Of a stretch of DNA of 48,906 bases, positions 41,482 to 48,906 are shown piece after piece. The DNA is from JBGSWL01 sp041752455 (GTDB lineage Bacteria > Pseudomonadota > Alphaproteobacteria > Rhizobiales > Rhizobiaceae): positions 1-48,906 of the forward strand of contig JBGSWL010000012.1 in NCBI GenBank assembly GCA_041752455.1, written 5' to 3'. Each line of letters opens with the position of its first letter. Position 1 is the stretch's first letter. The notes beneath the pieces were generated by a model. It was not told where the DNA came from. It saw only the letters and a program-made list of their open reading frames with translations, and ran no database searches. The translations under genes and the position numbers were made by a program.

Positions 41482-41859
41482 TCAATAGCCAAGCGGCGGC
41501 AGAGGCTCGCCCTTGGGCTCGGCCTCGCGCATGTCGTCGGTGTCGTCTGTCCCCAGTTCCTGGTAGGCGCGAAACGTCAGGACCAACAGGAAGGCGAAGA
41601 ATGAAAACGAGATCACGATCGCCGTCAGCACCAGCGCCTGCGGCAACGCATTGGCCGCGTTGATGCTGCCTTCATAGGCATCGTGGGGAATGATCGGCGG
41701 CACTTCACGGGTGATCCGGCCCATTGCGAAGATGGAAAGATTGATGCCGTTTCCAAGCAGAGCCACACCGAGCAGGATGCGGATGATATGGCGCGACAGC
41801 ATCAGATAGATTGCGACGGCAAAGAACAGCCCGGTCAGGAACGCAAGTGCGGTTTCCAT
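41482..41859 (-). CDS. mrpC: Mrp-type Na+(K+)/H+ antiporter subunit C
   Basis: 125 residues, three membrane segments, related to NuoK of complex I (IRILLGVALLGNGINLSIFA and LPQALVLTAIVISFSFFAFL). Overlaps mrpB by one base. Confidence 0.95.
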   Translation of the reverse strand: METALAFLTGLFFAVAIYLMLSRHIIRILLGVALLGNGINLSIFAMGRITREVPPIIPHDAYEGSINAANALPQALVLTAIVISFSFFAFLLVLTFRAYQELGTDDTDDMREAEPKGEPLPPLGY

Positions 41860-42278
41860 CAGTCGTGCTCCCTTTCTTCAAGGGCAAGCGTGATCGAGGT
41901 AATCGATCCCAGGACGACCAGATAAACCCCGATATCGAACAGCATCGGCGTCGACAGCTTGACCTCGACGCCGAAGATCACCGGTGACCACCAGAGCCCG
42001 GTCATGAACGGCACGCCGACCAGTATCGACATCATGCCGGCAATTGCTGCCACCAGCAGGCCGAAACCGGAAATCGCCATCGGGTGAAAGTGGATCGCGC
42101 GCCGCACCGGCGAGACACCGCAGGCAATCCCGTAGATCGCAAGCGCCGAAGCGGCAATCAGCCCGCCGATGAAACCGCCACCCGGCTCGTTGTGGCCGCG
42201 CAAGGTGACGAAGATCGAATAGAGCATCATCAGACTGGACAGGTATGGCGTGATGGTACGGAAGATCAGCGTGCGCAT
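41859..42278 (-). CDS. mrpB: Mrp-type Na+(K+)/H+ antiporter subunit B
   Basis: 139 residues, four membrane segments, with the MrpB signature LRGHNEPGGGFIGGL and YLVVLGSITSITLALEE. Encoded separately, three bases after mrpA, whereas in several rhizobia A and B are fused as PhaAB. Confidence 0.95.
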   Translation of the reverse strand: MRTLIFRTITPYLSSLMMLYSIFVTLRGHNEPGGGFIGGLIAASALAIYGIACGVSPVRRAIHFHPMAISGFGLLVAAIAGMMSILVGVPFMTGLWWSPVIFGVEVKLSTPMLFDIGVYLVVLGSITSITLALEEREHD

Positions 42279-42281
42279 GGC

Positions 42282-44630
42282 TCAGTCCTCCGTTCCGGTC
42301 ACGGGCACATGCGGCCGCAGGCTCGGCGCAGGCTTGGCTATGATCCGCACCAGCGCAAGGATGGCGAGGCCCGCCACCATCACGACGCCGATTTCACCGA
42401 ACGTATCAATGCCGCGGAAGTCGACAAGGATGACGTTCACGATGTTGCGGCCGTGGGCCACGGTATAGGAATACTCGTTGAAGAACGTCGTCAGGTACGG
42501 ATCGAAGTCGGACTGCAGTACGCCGAGCATGATCATCGTGAAGGCGGTGCCGCAGGCAACGCCGACCGAACCGTCGAGCAAGGTCTGACTGCGAGAGCGG
42601 TGGTCCTGCGGCGACAGGCGAAGGCGCGTCATCGCAAGCGCAAGAATGACCACGGACAGCGTTTCGACCATGAACTGGGTGAACGACAGGTCCGGTGCGC
42701 CCATCAGCATGAACAGGAGCGCGACGGCAAAACCCTGAATGCCGAGCGCAACGATCGCCGTCAACCGGTTGTTGGCCAGAACAACCGCGATGATCCCGAT
42801 AGCCGCGATGAGGACGATCGCCCATTCGTAGATGTAGAGCACGGGAAAAGCAGGCATCGCCGGCCATTCATCGAACCACGCCATCACCGACAGCAGGAGC
42901 GTGGCGAGCAGGATGAAGGTCGCCGTCATGTAGACTTCCATGCGCCCGTTCTGCAGGGTTCGCGTCAGGTTCGTTGCCCCGACAACCAGCCCAGCCAACG
43001 CTTGGTCAAAGCCCTTGTCCGGCCCCCATCCAATGGCATCGAGCAGCGCCGTCATGACGGCGCGGAGGCGCGCGAGGCTGAGAAACAGCACCACGCCAAG
43101 CGCGATGGTCACCAGCGACAGCGTCAGCGCAAGACCCGGATGCGGGATGACGCTGATGGTGATCGTTAAGGGTTCACCCGCCACCGCGCTGGCCATCGGG
43201 CTTGAAATCAGGGTGTGGAAAACGCCGGAGAACAAGGCCGCGATCAGACCCATGCCGGCGAGCACCACCGGGCCGGCCAGCATCAGCACCGGCGCCTCAT
43301 GCGCGTGCTTCGGCGTTTCGACGGCCTTGCCCATGAAGGGCTTGATCGCCACGGCGAACCCGATCACGAACATCAGGGCGTTGCCAAGGATGGCGACGGC
43401 CGTCACCAGCATCGACCAGGAATCGCCCTTGGCAATCCCGTAGTAGATCTCTTCCTTGGCGAGAAACCCGGCGAATGGCGGCAAACCGCCCATCGACAGG
43501 GCGGCGAGCATGGCCGCGGCAAACGTCACCGGCATCAGCGCCATCAGCCCGCCGAGCTTGGTGACATCGCGCGTCCCAGCCTCATGGTCGACATTGCCGG
43601 CCACCATGAACAGGCAGCCCTTGAACAGCGAATGGGCGACCAGATAGAGCACCGCGCCTTCGATCGCCTTCTCGCTGCCAAAACCGGTCAGCATGACGAG
43701 CAGGCCGAGCGAAGCGACCGTCGTATAGGCGAGCATCAGTTTCAGGTCGCTCTGGCGCACCGCCAGCAGGGTACCGACGAGCAATGTTGTGCCACCAAAC
43801 AACGGCAGTATCGTTTCCCAGGCAACAGTCTCGCCGAGCACCGGGTTGGTGCGCATCAACAGGTAGACACCGGCTTTCACCATGGTTGCCGAATGCAGGT
43901 AGGCGGAGACCGGCGTCGGCGCTTCCATGGCGTTCGGCAGCCAGAAATGCAGCGGGAACTGCGCCGATTTGGTGAAGGCGCCGCCGAGGATAAGGATCAG
44001 CGCCGCCAGATAGAACGGGCTCTCGCGCACCAGATCGCCGGTCGAGAGCAACAGCGAGAAGCTCGATACGCCGGTGATGTTCCAGATGAAGATCAATCCG
44101 GCCAGCATGATCAGACCGCCAAGCCCGGTGACGACCAGCGCCTGCATCGCCGCGCGCCGCGAGCGCTCGGCCTCGTGCTTGAAGCCGATCAGCAGGAACG
44201 ACGTGATCGACGTCAGTTCCCAGAAGACAAAGAACATGAAGAAGGAGTCCGACAGGACCAGACCCTGCATCGCGCCCATGAACATCAGGATGAACGACAT
44301 GAAGCGCCCGAGCATCGGGTGGTCTTTCATGTATCCGCCAGAATAGAGGACGACCAGCGTGCCGATGCCCGAGATCAGCAGCGCAAATGTCAGCGACAGC
44401 CCGTCGATCAGCCAGGAAAACGTGACATTCAGCGAGGGAACCCAGGCATAGCCGCCGGTTATCCGTTCGCCCGCCGATATCTCCGGCAGGAAACCGGCAA
44501 AATGGATGAACATCAGGGCTGGAACGATTGCCAGCACCCAAGCCGCATGGTGGCGCATGGATTGCACAAGGGCCGGGGCGGCCAGCGCCGCAAGAAACGG
44601 CGCAAAGAAGGCGGCGAGGGTCAGGTCCAT
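42282..44630 (-). CDS. mrpA: Mrp-type Na+(K+)/H+ antiporter subunit A
   Basis: 782 residues, the largest subunit, about 20 membrane segments. The N-terminal 500 residues are NuoL-like with the family motifs FMFFVFWELTSITSFLLIGF and SAQFPLHFWLPNAMEAPTPVS. The C-terminal part holds the MrpA-specific NuoJ-like (DUF4040) segment FMLMGAPDLSFTQFMVETLS and the following VILVDFRGIDTFGEIGVV segment. It exchanges Na+ and/or K+ for protons for pH and salt tolerance. First gene of mrpABCDEFG; the promoter should lie in the 223-bp divergent region shared with msrB (44631-44853), which also holds a 6-bp stem (44754-44771) but no clear sigma-70 boxes. Confidence 0.96.
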   Translation of the reverse strand: MDLTLAAFFAPFLAALAAPALVQSMRHHAAWVLAIVPALMFIHFAGFLPEISAGERITGGYAWVPSLNVTFSWLIDGLSLTFALLISGIGTLVVLYSGGYMKDHPMLGRFMSFILMFMGAMQGLVLSDSFFMFFVFWELTSITSFLLIGFKHEAERSRRAAMQALVVTGLGGLIMLAGLIFIWNITGVSSFSLLLSTGDLVRESPFYLAALILILGGAFTKSAQFPLHFWLPNAMEAPTPVSAYLHSATMVKAGVYLLMRTNPVLGETVAWETILPLFGGTTLLVGTLLAVRQSDLKLMLAYTTVASLGLLVMLTGFGSEKAIEGAVLYLVAHSLFKGCLFMVAGNVDHEAGTRDVTKLGGLMALMPVTFAAAMLAALSMGGLPPFAGFLAKEEIYYGIAKGDSWSMLVTAVAILGNALMFVIGFAVAIKPFMGKAVETPKHAHEAPVLMLAGPVVLAGMGLIAALFSGVFHTLISSPMASAVAGEPLTITISVIPHPGLALTLSLVTIALGVVLFLSLARLRAVMTALLDAIGWGPDKGFDQALAGLVVGATNLTRTLQNGRMEVYMTATFILLATLLLSVMAWFDEWPAMPAFPVLYIYEWAIVLIAAIGIIAVVLANNRLTAIVALGIQGFAVALLFMLMGAPDLSFTQFMVETLSVVILALAMTRLRLSPQDHRSRSQTLLDGSVGVACGTAFTMIMLGVLQSDFDPYLTTFFNEYSYTVAHGRNIVNVILVDFRGIDTFGEIGVVMVAGLAILALVRIIAKPAPSLRPHVPVTGTED

Positions 44631-44853
44631 CGTGGCAGGTGTCGGTCCCTTGGACAGGCAGCGGGCGGACAGGTGGTCGCGTTCGAGTTGTCGGGCGATT
44701 TAGGCAGGTTGCCAAGCCATTGCAAGGTATACCGAAAGATTGGCCACAGCTTCGCGACGTGCTCGCGTCGCTTGACGATGCCGTGAACGGCAGCCGGCCC
44801 GGCTTGCCGGTGGTGCATCCGCTGCCTATGTTTGCTCACAAAGGAGAATTCCC

Positions 44854-45267
44854 ATGTCCACAGATACAAAGCTCAAAGTCCTCAAGACTGACGAAGAGTG
44901 GCGCGAGCAGTTGACACCGGAGCAGTTCCAGGTGGCGCGCAAGCACGGCACGGAGCGCGCTTTCACGGGGCCCAACTGGGACCAGAAGGCAGCCGGCCTC
45001 TACACTTGCGTGTGCTGCGACAACGAGCTGTTCCGCTCCGAGACCAAATATGACAGCGGAACCGGCTGGCCGAGTTTCTGGAAACCGGTCGATGCCGACG
45101 CGGTGACCGAACACAAGGACCGGTCATTCTTCACGGTGCGCACGGAAATCCGCTGCGCCGATTGCGATGCACATCTCGGCCACGTCTTCAAGGATGGCCC
45201 GCAGCCGACCGGCCTGCGCTACTGCATGAACGGCGTTGCCATGCACTTCATCGCCGACCGGGACTGA
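44854..45267 (+). CDS. msrB: Peptide-methionine (R)-S-oxide reductase
   Basis: 137 residues. ATG preceded by AAAGGAG. Two zinc-binding Cys pairs (Cys52/Cys55 in TCVCCDN and Cys101/Cys104 in CADCDAHLGH), the GTGWPSFW motif and catalytic Cys124 in RYCMNGVAMHF. It repairs oxidised methionine in proteins using thioredoxin. Complete and typical in length; divergent from the Mrp operon. Confidence 0.96.
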   Translation: MSTDTKLKVLKTDEEWREQLTPEQFQVARKHGTERAFTGPNWDQKAAGLYTCVCCDNELFRSETKYDSGTGWPSFWKPVDADAVTEHKDRSFFTVRTEIRCADCDAHLGHVFKDGPQPTGLRYCMNGVAMHFIADRD

Positions 45268-45293
45268 ACCTGAGGCGAAACGCCGCGCAGGCG

Positions 45294-45923
45294 TCAACCA
45301 GCCTGCATCTTGGCAATATGCGCACCGTCGATCGCCTTGGCCGCCTTGTAGGCCGGGCGATCGCGAAGCCTTGCAGCATAGGCCTCGAGTTCCGGTGTCG
45401 CGATCATCGTCTTGAACATCAGGCCCCAATCGACCTGCGAACCGACATAAATATCAGCCGCCGTGAAACGGTCTCCGCACACATAGTTGCGCTCCGAAAA
45501 ATGCGCCGAGAGTACCGCCATGGTCCGCTCGTAGGAGCCATAACCGAGCCTGCCTTCGACCTTCGGGTCGCCCTGCCCGCCCCAACCCATTGACTGGTTG
45601 ACGACCGCCTGCTCGACCGGGCCGGCGGCAAAGAACATCCAGCGCCAGCAATCGGCCTTTTCCGAAAGCGTCGCCGGCGCAAGGCCTGCCTCGGGAAACG
45701 CTTCGGCCAGATACAGGCATATCGCGGCACATTCCGTGACCACGATGCCATCATGAACAATCGTCGGCACCTTGCCCATCGGGTTCAGCTTCAGATAGTC
45801 CGGCGATTTCATTTTGGGCCCGTAGGCGAGGATCACCTCGTCATACTCCGCCCCGGCCTCATGCAATGCCCAGCGGGCAATTTGCCCGCGACTCATCGGG
45901 TTCGTGTAAAAGGTGATCGCCAT
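45294..45923 (-). CDS. Glutathione S-transferase family protein
   Basis: 209 residues from ATG at 45923 (MAITFYTNPMSRGQIARWAL); the frame is open six codons further. Thioredoxin-like N-terminal domain (about 1-78) with NPMGKVPTIVHDG and the glutathione-binding VVTECAAI, and a helical C-terminal domain from about 88 with the folding motif near FTAADIYVGSQ. The Ser11/Arg12 position fits a Ser-type or beta-class-like enzyme; substrate not predictable. Converges with msrB. Confidence 0.92.
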   Translation of the reverse strand: MAITFYTNPMSRGQIARWALHEAGAEYDEVILAYGPKMKSPDYLKLNPMGKVPTIVHDGIVVTECAAICLYLAEAFPEAGLAPATLSEKADCWRWMFFAAGPVEQAVVNQSMGWGGQGDPKVEGRLGYGSYERTMAVLSAHFSERNYVCGDRFTAADIYVGSQVDWGLMFKTMIATPELEAYAARLRDRPAYKAAKAIDGAHIAKMQAG

Positions 45924-46029
45924 GGCTGCATCCTCCGGCAAGCTTGCATCGCCCAGCTAAATCCGCATTGCATTGGCGCGGCAAGTCCATATCTGTCACC
46001 TCAGGCATCCCTGCCGCCACCTTGCTGTC

Positions 46030-48156
46030 ATGAACCGGAGAACCGCCTTGCCCGCCAAGCTGATCGTCAACGCCGCGCCCCCCGTCGCCGAACGCCGGCA
46101 GGTTTCCGATACCCGCCACGGGATCACCCGCACGGATGACTATGCCTGGCTTCGCGCCGACAACTGGCAGGCCGTGTTCAAGGATACCAGCGTCCTCGAC
46201 CCGGCGATCCGGACTTACCTCGAAGCGGAGAACACGTTCCAGAAGGCGGCGATGGAGGGCACCGAAGCCTTGCAGAAGACGCTGTTTGCCGAAATGAAGG
46301 GCCGCATCAAGGAAGACGACGAAAGCGTTCCCTCGCCCGACGGGCCGTTTGCCTATGGCACGTCGTTTGTCACCGGCGGACAGCAGCCGCGCTTTTATCG
46401 CGTGCCGCGCACCGAACTTGACGGCGAACGGTCAATCCTGCTCGACGGCGACAAGGAGGCCGAAGGCAAGGACTATTTCCGCCTTGCCGGCGCCGATCAC
46501 AGCCACGACCATGCCCTGATGATCTGGGCCTATGACGACAAGGGTTCGGAATATTTCACGACGCGCGTGCGCGACCTGACGACACTGGAAGACCTCGCCG
46601 ACATCGTCGAGGACACCGCCGGCGGCGGGGTGCTCGATGCGCGCAACCAAGGCTTCTTCTATGCGAAGATGGACGACAACCACCGCCCGTCACAGCTTTT
46701 CTACCACCGCCTCGGCACCGCCCAAAGCGACGACTGGCTGGTTTATGAAGAGACCGATGCCGGTTTCTTCATGGGCGTCGGCGGCTCGCGTTTGAACGAC
46801 GTCATCTACATCGACATTCACGATCACGAGACCAGCGAATTCTGGCTGATCCGCGCCGATGATCCGCTCGCCGCGCCGGTTCTGGTCGCGCCCCGCGAGA
46901 CCGGCACCGAGTACGACCTTGAGGAAGGCGGCGACGTCTTCTTCATCCTGACCAATGCCGATGGCGCCAAGGACTTCAAGATCATGGCAGCCCCCGCCGA
47001 TGCGCCGGGAAGGGTGAACTGGCGCGAGGTCGTCGCCCATGTGCCGGGCCGGCTGATCCTCAACCATCAGGCCTATGCGCGCCATCTGGTCTGGATGGAG
47101 CGCATGGACGGCCTGCCGCGCATCGCCATCATGGAGCGCGCAACCGGCGACGTGCATTTCATCGCGTTTGACGAGGAAGCCTATTCGCTTGGCCTGCAGG
47201 GCTCGCACGAATACGACACCGACGTCATCCGCTTCTCCTATTCTTCGATGACGACGCCCGGCCAGGTCTATGACTACGACATGGCGACGCGCGCTCGCGT
47301 ACTCCTGAAGACCCAGACCGTGCCAAGCGGCCACAACGCCGACGACTATATGACGCGGCGGATCATGGCGCCTTCCCATGACGGCGAACTGGTTCCGGTC
47401 TCGCTGGTCATGCGCAAGGATACGCCGTTGGACGGTTCGGCGCCGTGCCTGCTCTATGGCTACGGATCCTACGGCATCGCCATTCCCGCCTCGTTTAACA
47501 CCAATTGCCTGTCGCTGGTCGATCGCGGCTTTGTCTATGCCATCGCGCATATCCGTGGCGGCAAGGACAAGGGCTTTGCCTGGTATGAAAACGGCAAGCG
47601 CGCCGCCAAGATGAACACCTTCCAGGATTTCATCGCCGCCGCCCGCCATCTTGTTGCCGAAGGGTACACGTCGCACGACCGGATCGTCGCGCAGGGCGGT
47701 TCTGCCGGCGGCATGCTGTTGGGCGCTTGCGTCAATCTGGCGCCCGAAGCGTTCGGTGCCATCATCGCTGAAGTGCCGTTCGTCGACGTTTTGACCACGA
47801 TGCTCGACGACACGCTGCCGCTGACGCCGCCGGAATGGCCGGAATGGGGCAATCCGATTGCTTCGAGCGCGGATTACGCCAACATTGCCGCCTATTCGCC
47901 ATACGACAATGTCGGCGCCCTGCCCTATCCGCCGATCCTGGCGGTGGCCGGCCTGACCGATCCGCGCGTGACCTATTGGGAACCGGCCAAATGGATCGCC
48001 AAACTGCGGGCCGAAGCGCCGGATGCTGGTCCTTACCTTTTGAAGACCAATATGGGTGCAGGCCATGGCGGCGCGTCCGGGCGCTTCTCGCGCCTTGAAG
48101 AGGTCGCGGAAGTCTATGCCTTCGCCTTGATGACGACAGGGCATGCAGCGGTCTGA
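46030..48156 (+). CDS. ptrB: Oligopeptidase B-like S9 family serine peptidase
   Basis: 708 residues from ATG at 46030; TTG at 46048, with CGGAG seven bases upstream, is a credible alternative. A beta-propeller domain (about 80-410) caps a C-terminal alpha/beta hydrolase domain with nucleophile Ser558 in GGSAGGMLLG, Asp644 in GLTDPRV and His679 in GAGHGGASGR. The N-terminal RHGITRTDDYAWLRADNW is the family signature. It cuts short peptides after basic residues in the cytoplasm. Confidence 0.94.
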   Translation: MNRRTALPAKLIVNAAPPVAERRQVSDTRHGITRTDDYAWLRADNWQAVFKDTSVLDPAIRTYLEAENTFQKAAMEGTEALQKTLFAEMKGRIKEDDESVPSPDGPFAYGTSFVTGGQQPRFYRVPRTELDGERSILLDGDKEAEGKDYFRLAGADHSHDHALMIWAYDDKGSEYFTTRVRDLTTLEDLADIVEDTAGGGVLDARNQGFFYAKMDDNHRPSQLFYHRLGTAQSDDWLVYEETDAGFFMGVGGSRLNDVIYIDIHDHETSEFWLIRADDPLAAPVLVAPRETGTEYDLEEGGDVFFILTNADGAKDFKIMAAPADAPGRVNWREVVAHVPGRLILNHQAYARHLVWMERMDGLPRIAIMERATGDVHFIAFDEEAYSLGLQGSHEYDTDVIRFSYSSMTTPGQVYDYDMATRARVLLKTQTVPSGHNADDYMTRRIMAPSHDGELVPVSLVMRKDTPLDGSAPCLLYGYGSYGIAIPASFNTNCLSLVDRGFVYAIAHIRGGKDKGFAWYENGKRAAKMNTFQDFIAAARHLVAEGYTSHDRIVAQGGSAGGMLLGACVNLAPEAFGAIIAEVPFVDVLTTMLDDTLPLTPPEWPEWGNPIASSADYANIAAYSPYDNVGALPYPPILAVAGLTDPRVTYWEPAKWIAKLRAEAPDAGPYLLKTNMGAGHGGASGRFSRLEEVAEVYAFALMTTGHAAV

Positions 48157-48226
48157 CCGGCGGCGCAAATTCGCCGGAATTCCCGGTCATTGACCAAGTC
48201 GAACGGGAACGGATCGGTTGGGGCAG

Positions 48227-48906
48227 ATGCCGGGTTTGGGCACAGTCTGGCGGGTGGGACGGCGGCTGTGGCTGGTGGTTGTGACCGGCCTCTGGCTTCT
48301 CGCTGCCATTCCGCTTTTCCAGATCGCGCAAAGCTTTGCGCCGCTGATCCTTGAGGACGATCCGGCAGCGCGCGCCGAAGCGCTGATTTCAAGGGCCACG
48401 CCGGATGACTATGAGCGCGAAATCATCGCCGCCCTTAAAGATGACGACGCCGCGCTCGCCACCGAGATTATTGTTCTGGCCGAACGTGAAGGCATTCTGA
48501 TCGCCCCGCAACTGGCGCGTCAGGTGCAAGTCGCCAATGCCTTCGACCTTGCCAAAGGCGCGGAGAACATCGCGCGCGGTGTCGTCTTTGGCGACATGCT
48601 GTCACCGGCCGGCACCGCAGCGGCCATCGCCAGCGACCTGACCTCGATCGGCGATGTGCGCGATCTTGTGCGCGAAGGCGCGCGCTATCCCGACCACGAT
48701 CCGCTGATCGTCGCGCTTGCCGGCACCGGCCTTGCGCTGACCGCCGGCACCATTGTCACCGGCGGCTCGGCTCTACCAATCACCGGCCCCACCAAGGTCG
48801 GTGCAGCGATTCTCAAGGCAGCGCGGCGCGGCGGCGCCATGACCGCCCGTCTTTCCGGCGACATCAACCGTTTGGCGCGTCGCGCCATCGACACCGATGC
48901 TTTGCA
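48227..48906 (+). CDS. Membrane protein of unknown function, 3' end beyond the window
   Basis: 226 residues visible, open to the last base. It starts at ATG 48227 (MPGLGTVWRVGRRLWLVVVT). One N-terminal membrane segment (about 13-33), a soluble helical region with TPDDYEREIIAALKDDDAAL and FDLAKGAENIARGVVFGDML, then a Gly/Ala-rich hydrophobic hairpin (about 160-190, ALAGTGLALTAGTIVTGG) followed by basic helices. Codon pattern is coding throughout. I recall similar proteins in rhizobia but no function. It follows ptrB by 70 bases. Confidence 0.75.
   Translation, partial: MPGLGTVWRVGRRLWLVVVTGLWLLAAIPLFQIAQSFAPLILEDDPAARAEALISRATPDDYEREIIAALKDDDAALATEIIVLAEREGILIAPQLARQVQVANAFDLAKGAENIARGVVFGDMLSPAGTAAAIASDLTSIGDVRDLVREGARYPDHDPLIVALAGTGLALTAGTIVTGGSALPITGPTKVGAAILKAARRGGAMTARLSGDINRLARRAIDTDAL

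Noticed and set aside
44754..44771. Hairpin GCGACG-TGCTCG-CGTCGC upstream of msrB
   Set aside because: Six-pair stem in GC-rich DNA can arise by chance and no promoter or leader feature supports it.
43215..44786. Long plus-strand open frame opposite mrpA
   Set aside because: Translation is rich in Arg/His/Gln with no membrane or domain pattern; mrpA is complete on the minus strand.
46690..48168. Long minus-strand open frame opposite ptrB
   Set aside because: Antisense of a complete, motif-bearing peptidase gene.

Overview
The window comes from the chromosome of a GC-rich alphaproteobacterium of the order Hyphomicrobiales (Rhizobiales), probably near Rhizobiaceae/Phyllobacteriaceae. The evidence is gene content and order: pepN, a PleC-like kinase, glnE, a two-component pair, degP, the cytochrome c maturation set ccmIEFH (cycHJKL) and feuNPQ, followed by DUF2336, DUF1491, DUF5330, DUF6456 and MucR/Ros genes and a seven-gene Mrp antiporter operon. 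No rRNA, tRNA or CRISPR array was seen. Both ends cut through genes: pepN lacks its start, and a membrane protein gene runs off the right edge.

Layout. 1-4745 (+): aminopeptidase N, then a PleC-like kinase preceded by three GANTC sites. 4794-13488 (-): four-EF-hand protein, glnE, a sensor kinase/regulator pair, degP, and a hydrolase-OsmC fusion. 13568-20784 (-): ccmH, ccmF, ccmE and ccmI with ATGA overlaps, an outer-membrane lipoprotein, then feuQ, feuP and the small periplasmic feuN, whose promoter carries a direct repeat typical of OmpR-type regulators. 20811-23884 (-): the wreck of a gene transfer agent (GTA) cluster. A large deletion joined the front of the terminase to the back of the tail host-specificity protein, and a stop codon now breaks the fused frame. 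23907-32768: DUF983 protein, a class A penicillin-binding protein, a DUF1214/DUF1254 pair, and envelope and signalling genes of unknown role, ending in sufE. 32776-34048 (-): a DnaA-domain-IV-like DNA-binding protein overlapping a DUF6456 gene.

34115-37454 is the most striking region: a complete 3,340-bp IS1595-family transposon with 25-bp terminal inverted repeats (23/25 matching) and a perfect 8-bp target duplication. Besides its transposase and a coupled small protein it carries three cargo genes: a RelA/SpoT-fold nucleotide synthetase, a coiled-coil protein with two membrane segments, and a Panacea (DUF4065) antitoxin-domain protein. Panacea proteins are known to neutralise toxic small alarmone synthetases and small membrane toxins, so this looks like a mobile toxin-antitoxin or phage-defence cassette. 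Its base composition is visibly more AT-rich than that of its neighbours.

37581-48906: a small unknown protein, mucR with a TTG start, the Mrp cation/proton antiporter operon mrpABCDEFG (-), msrB, a glutathione S-transferase, oligopeptidase B, and a partial membrane protein gene.
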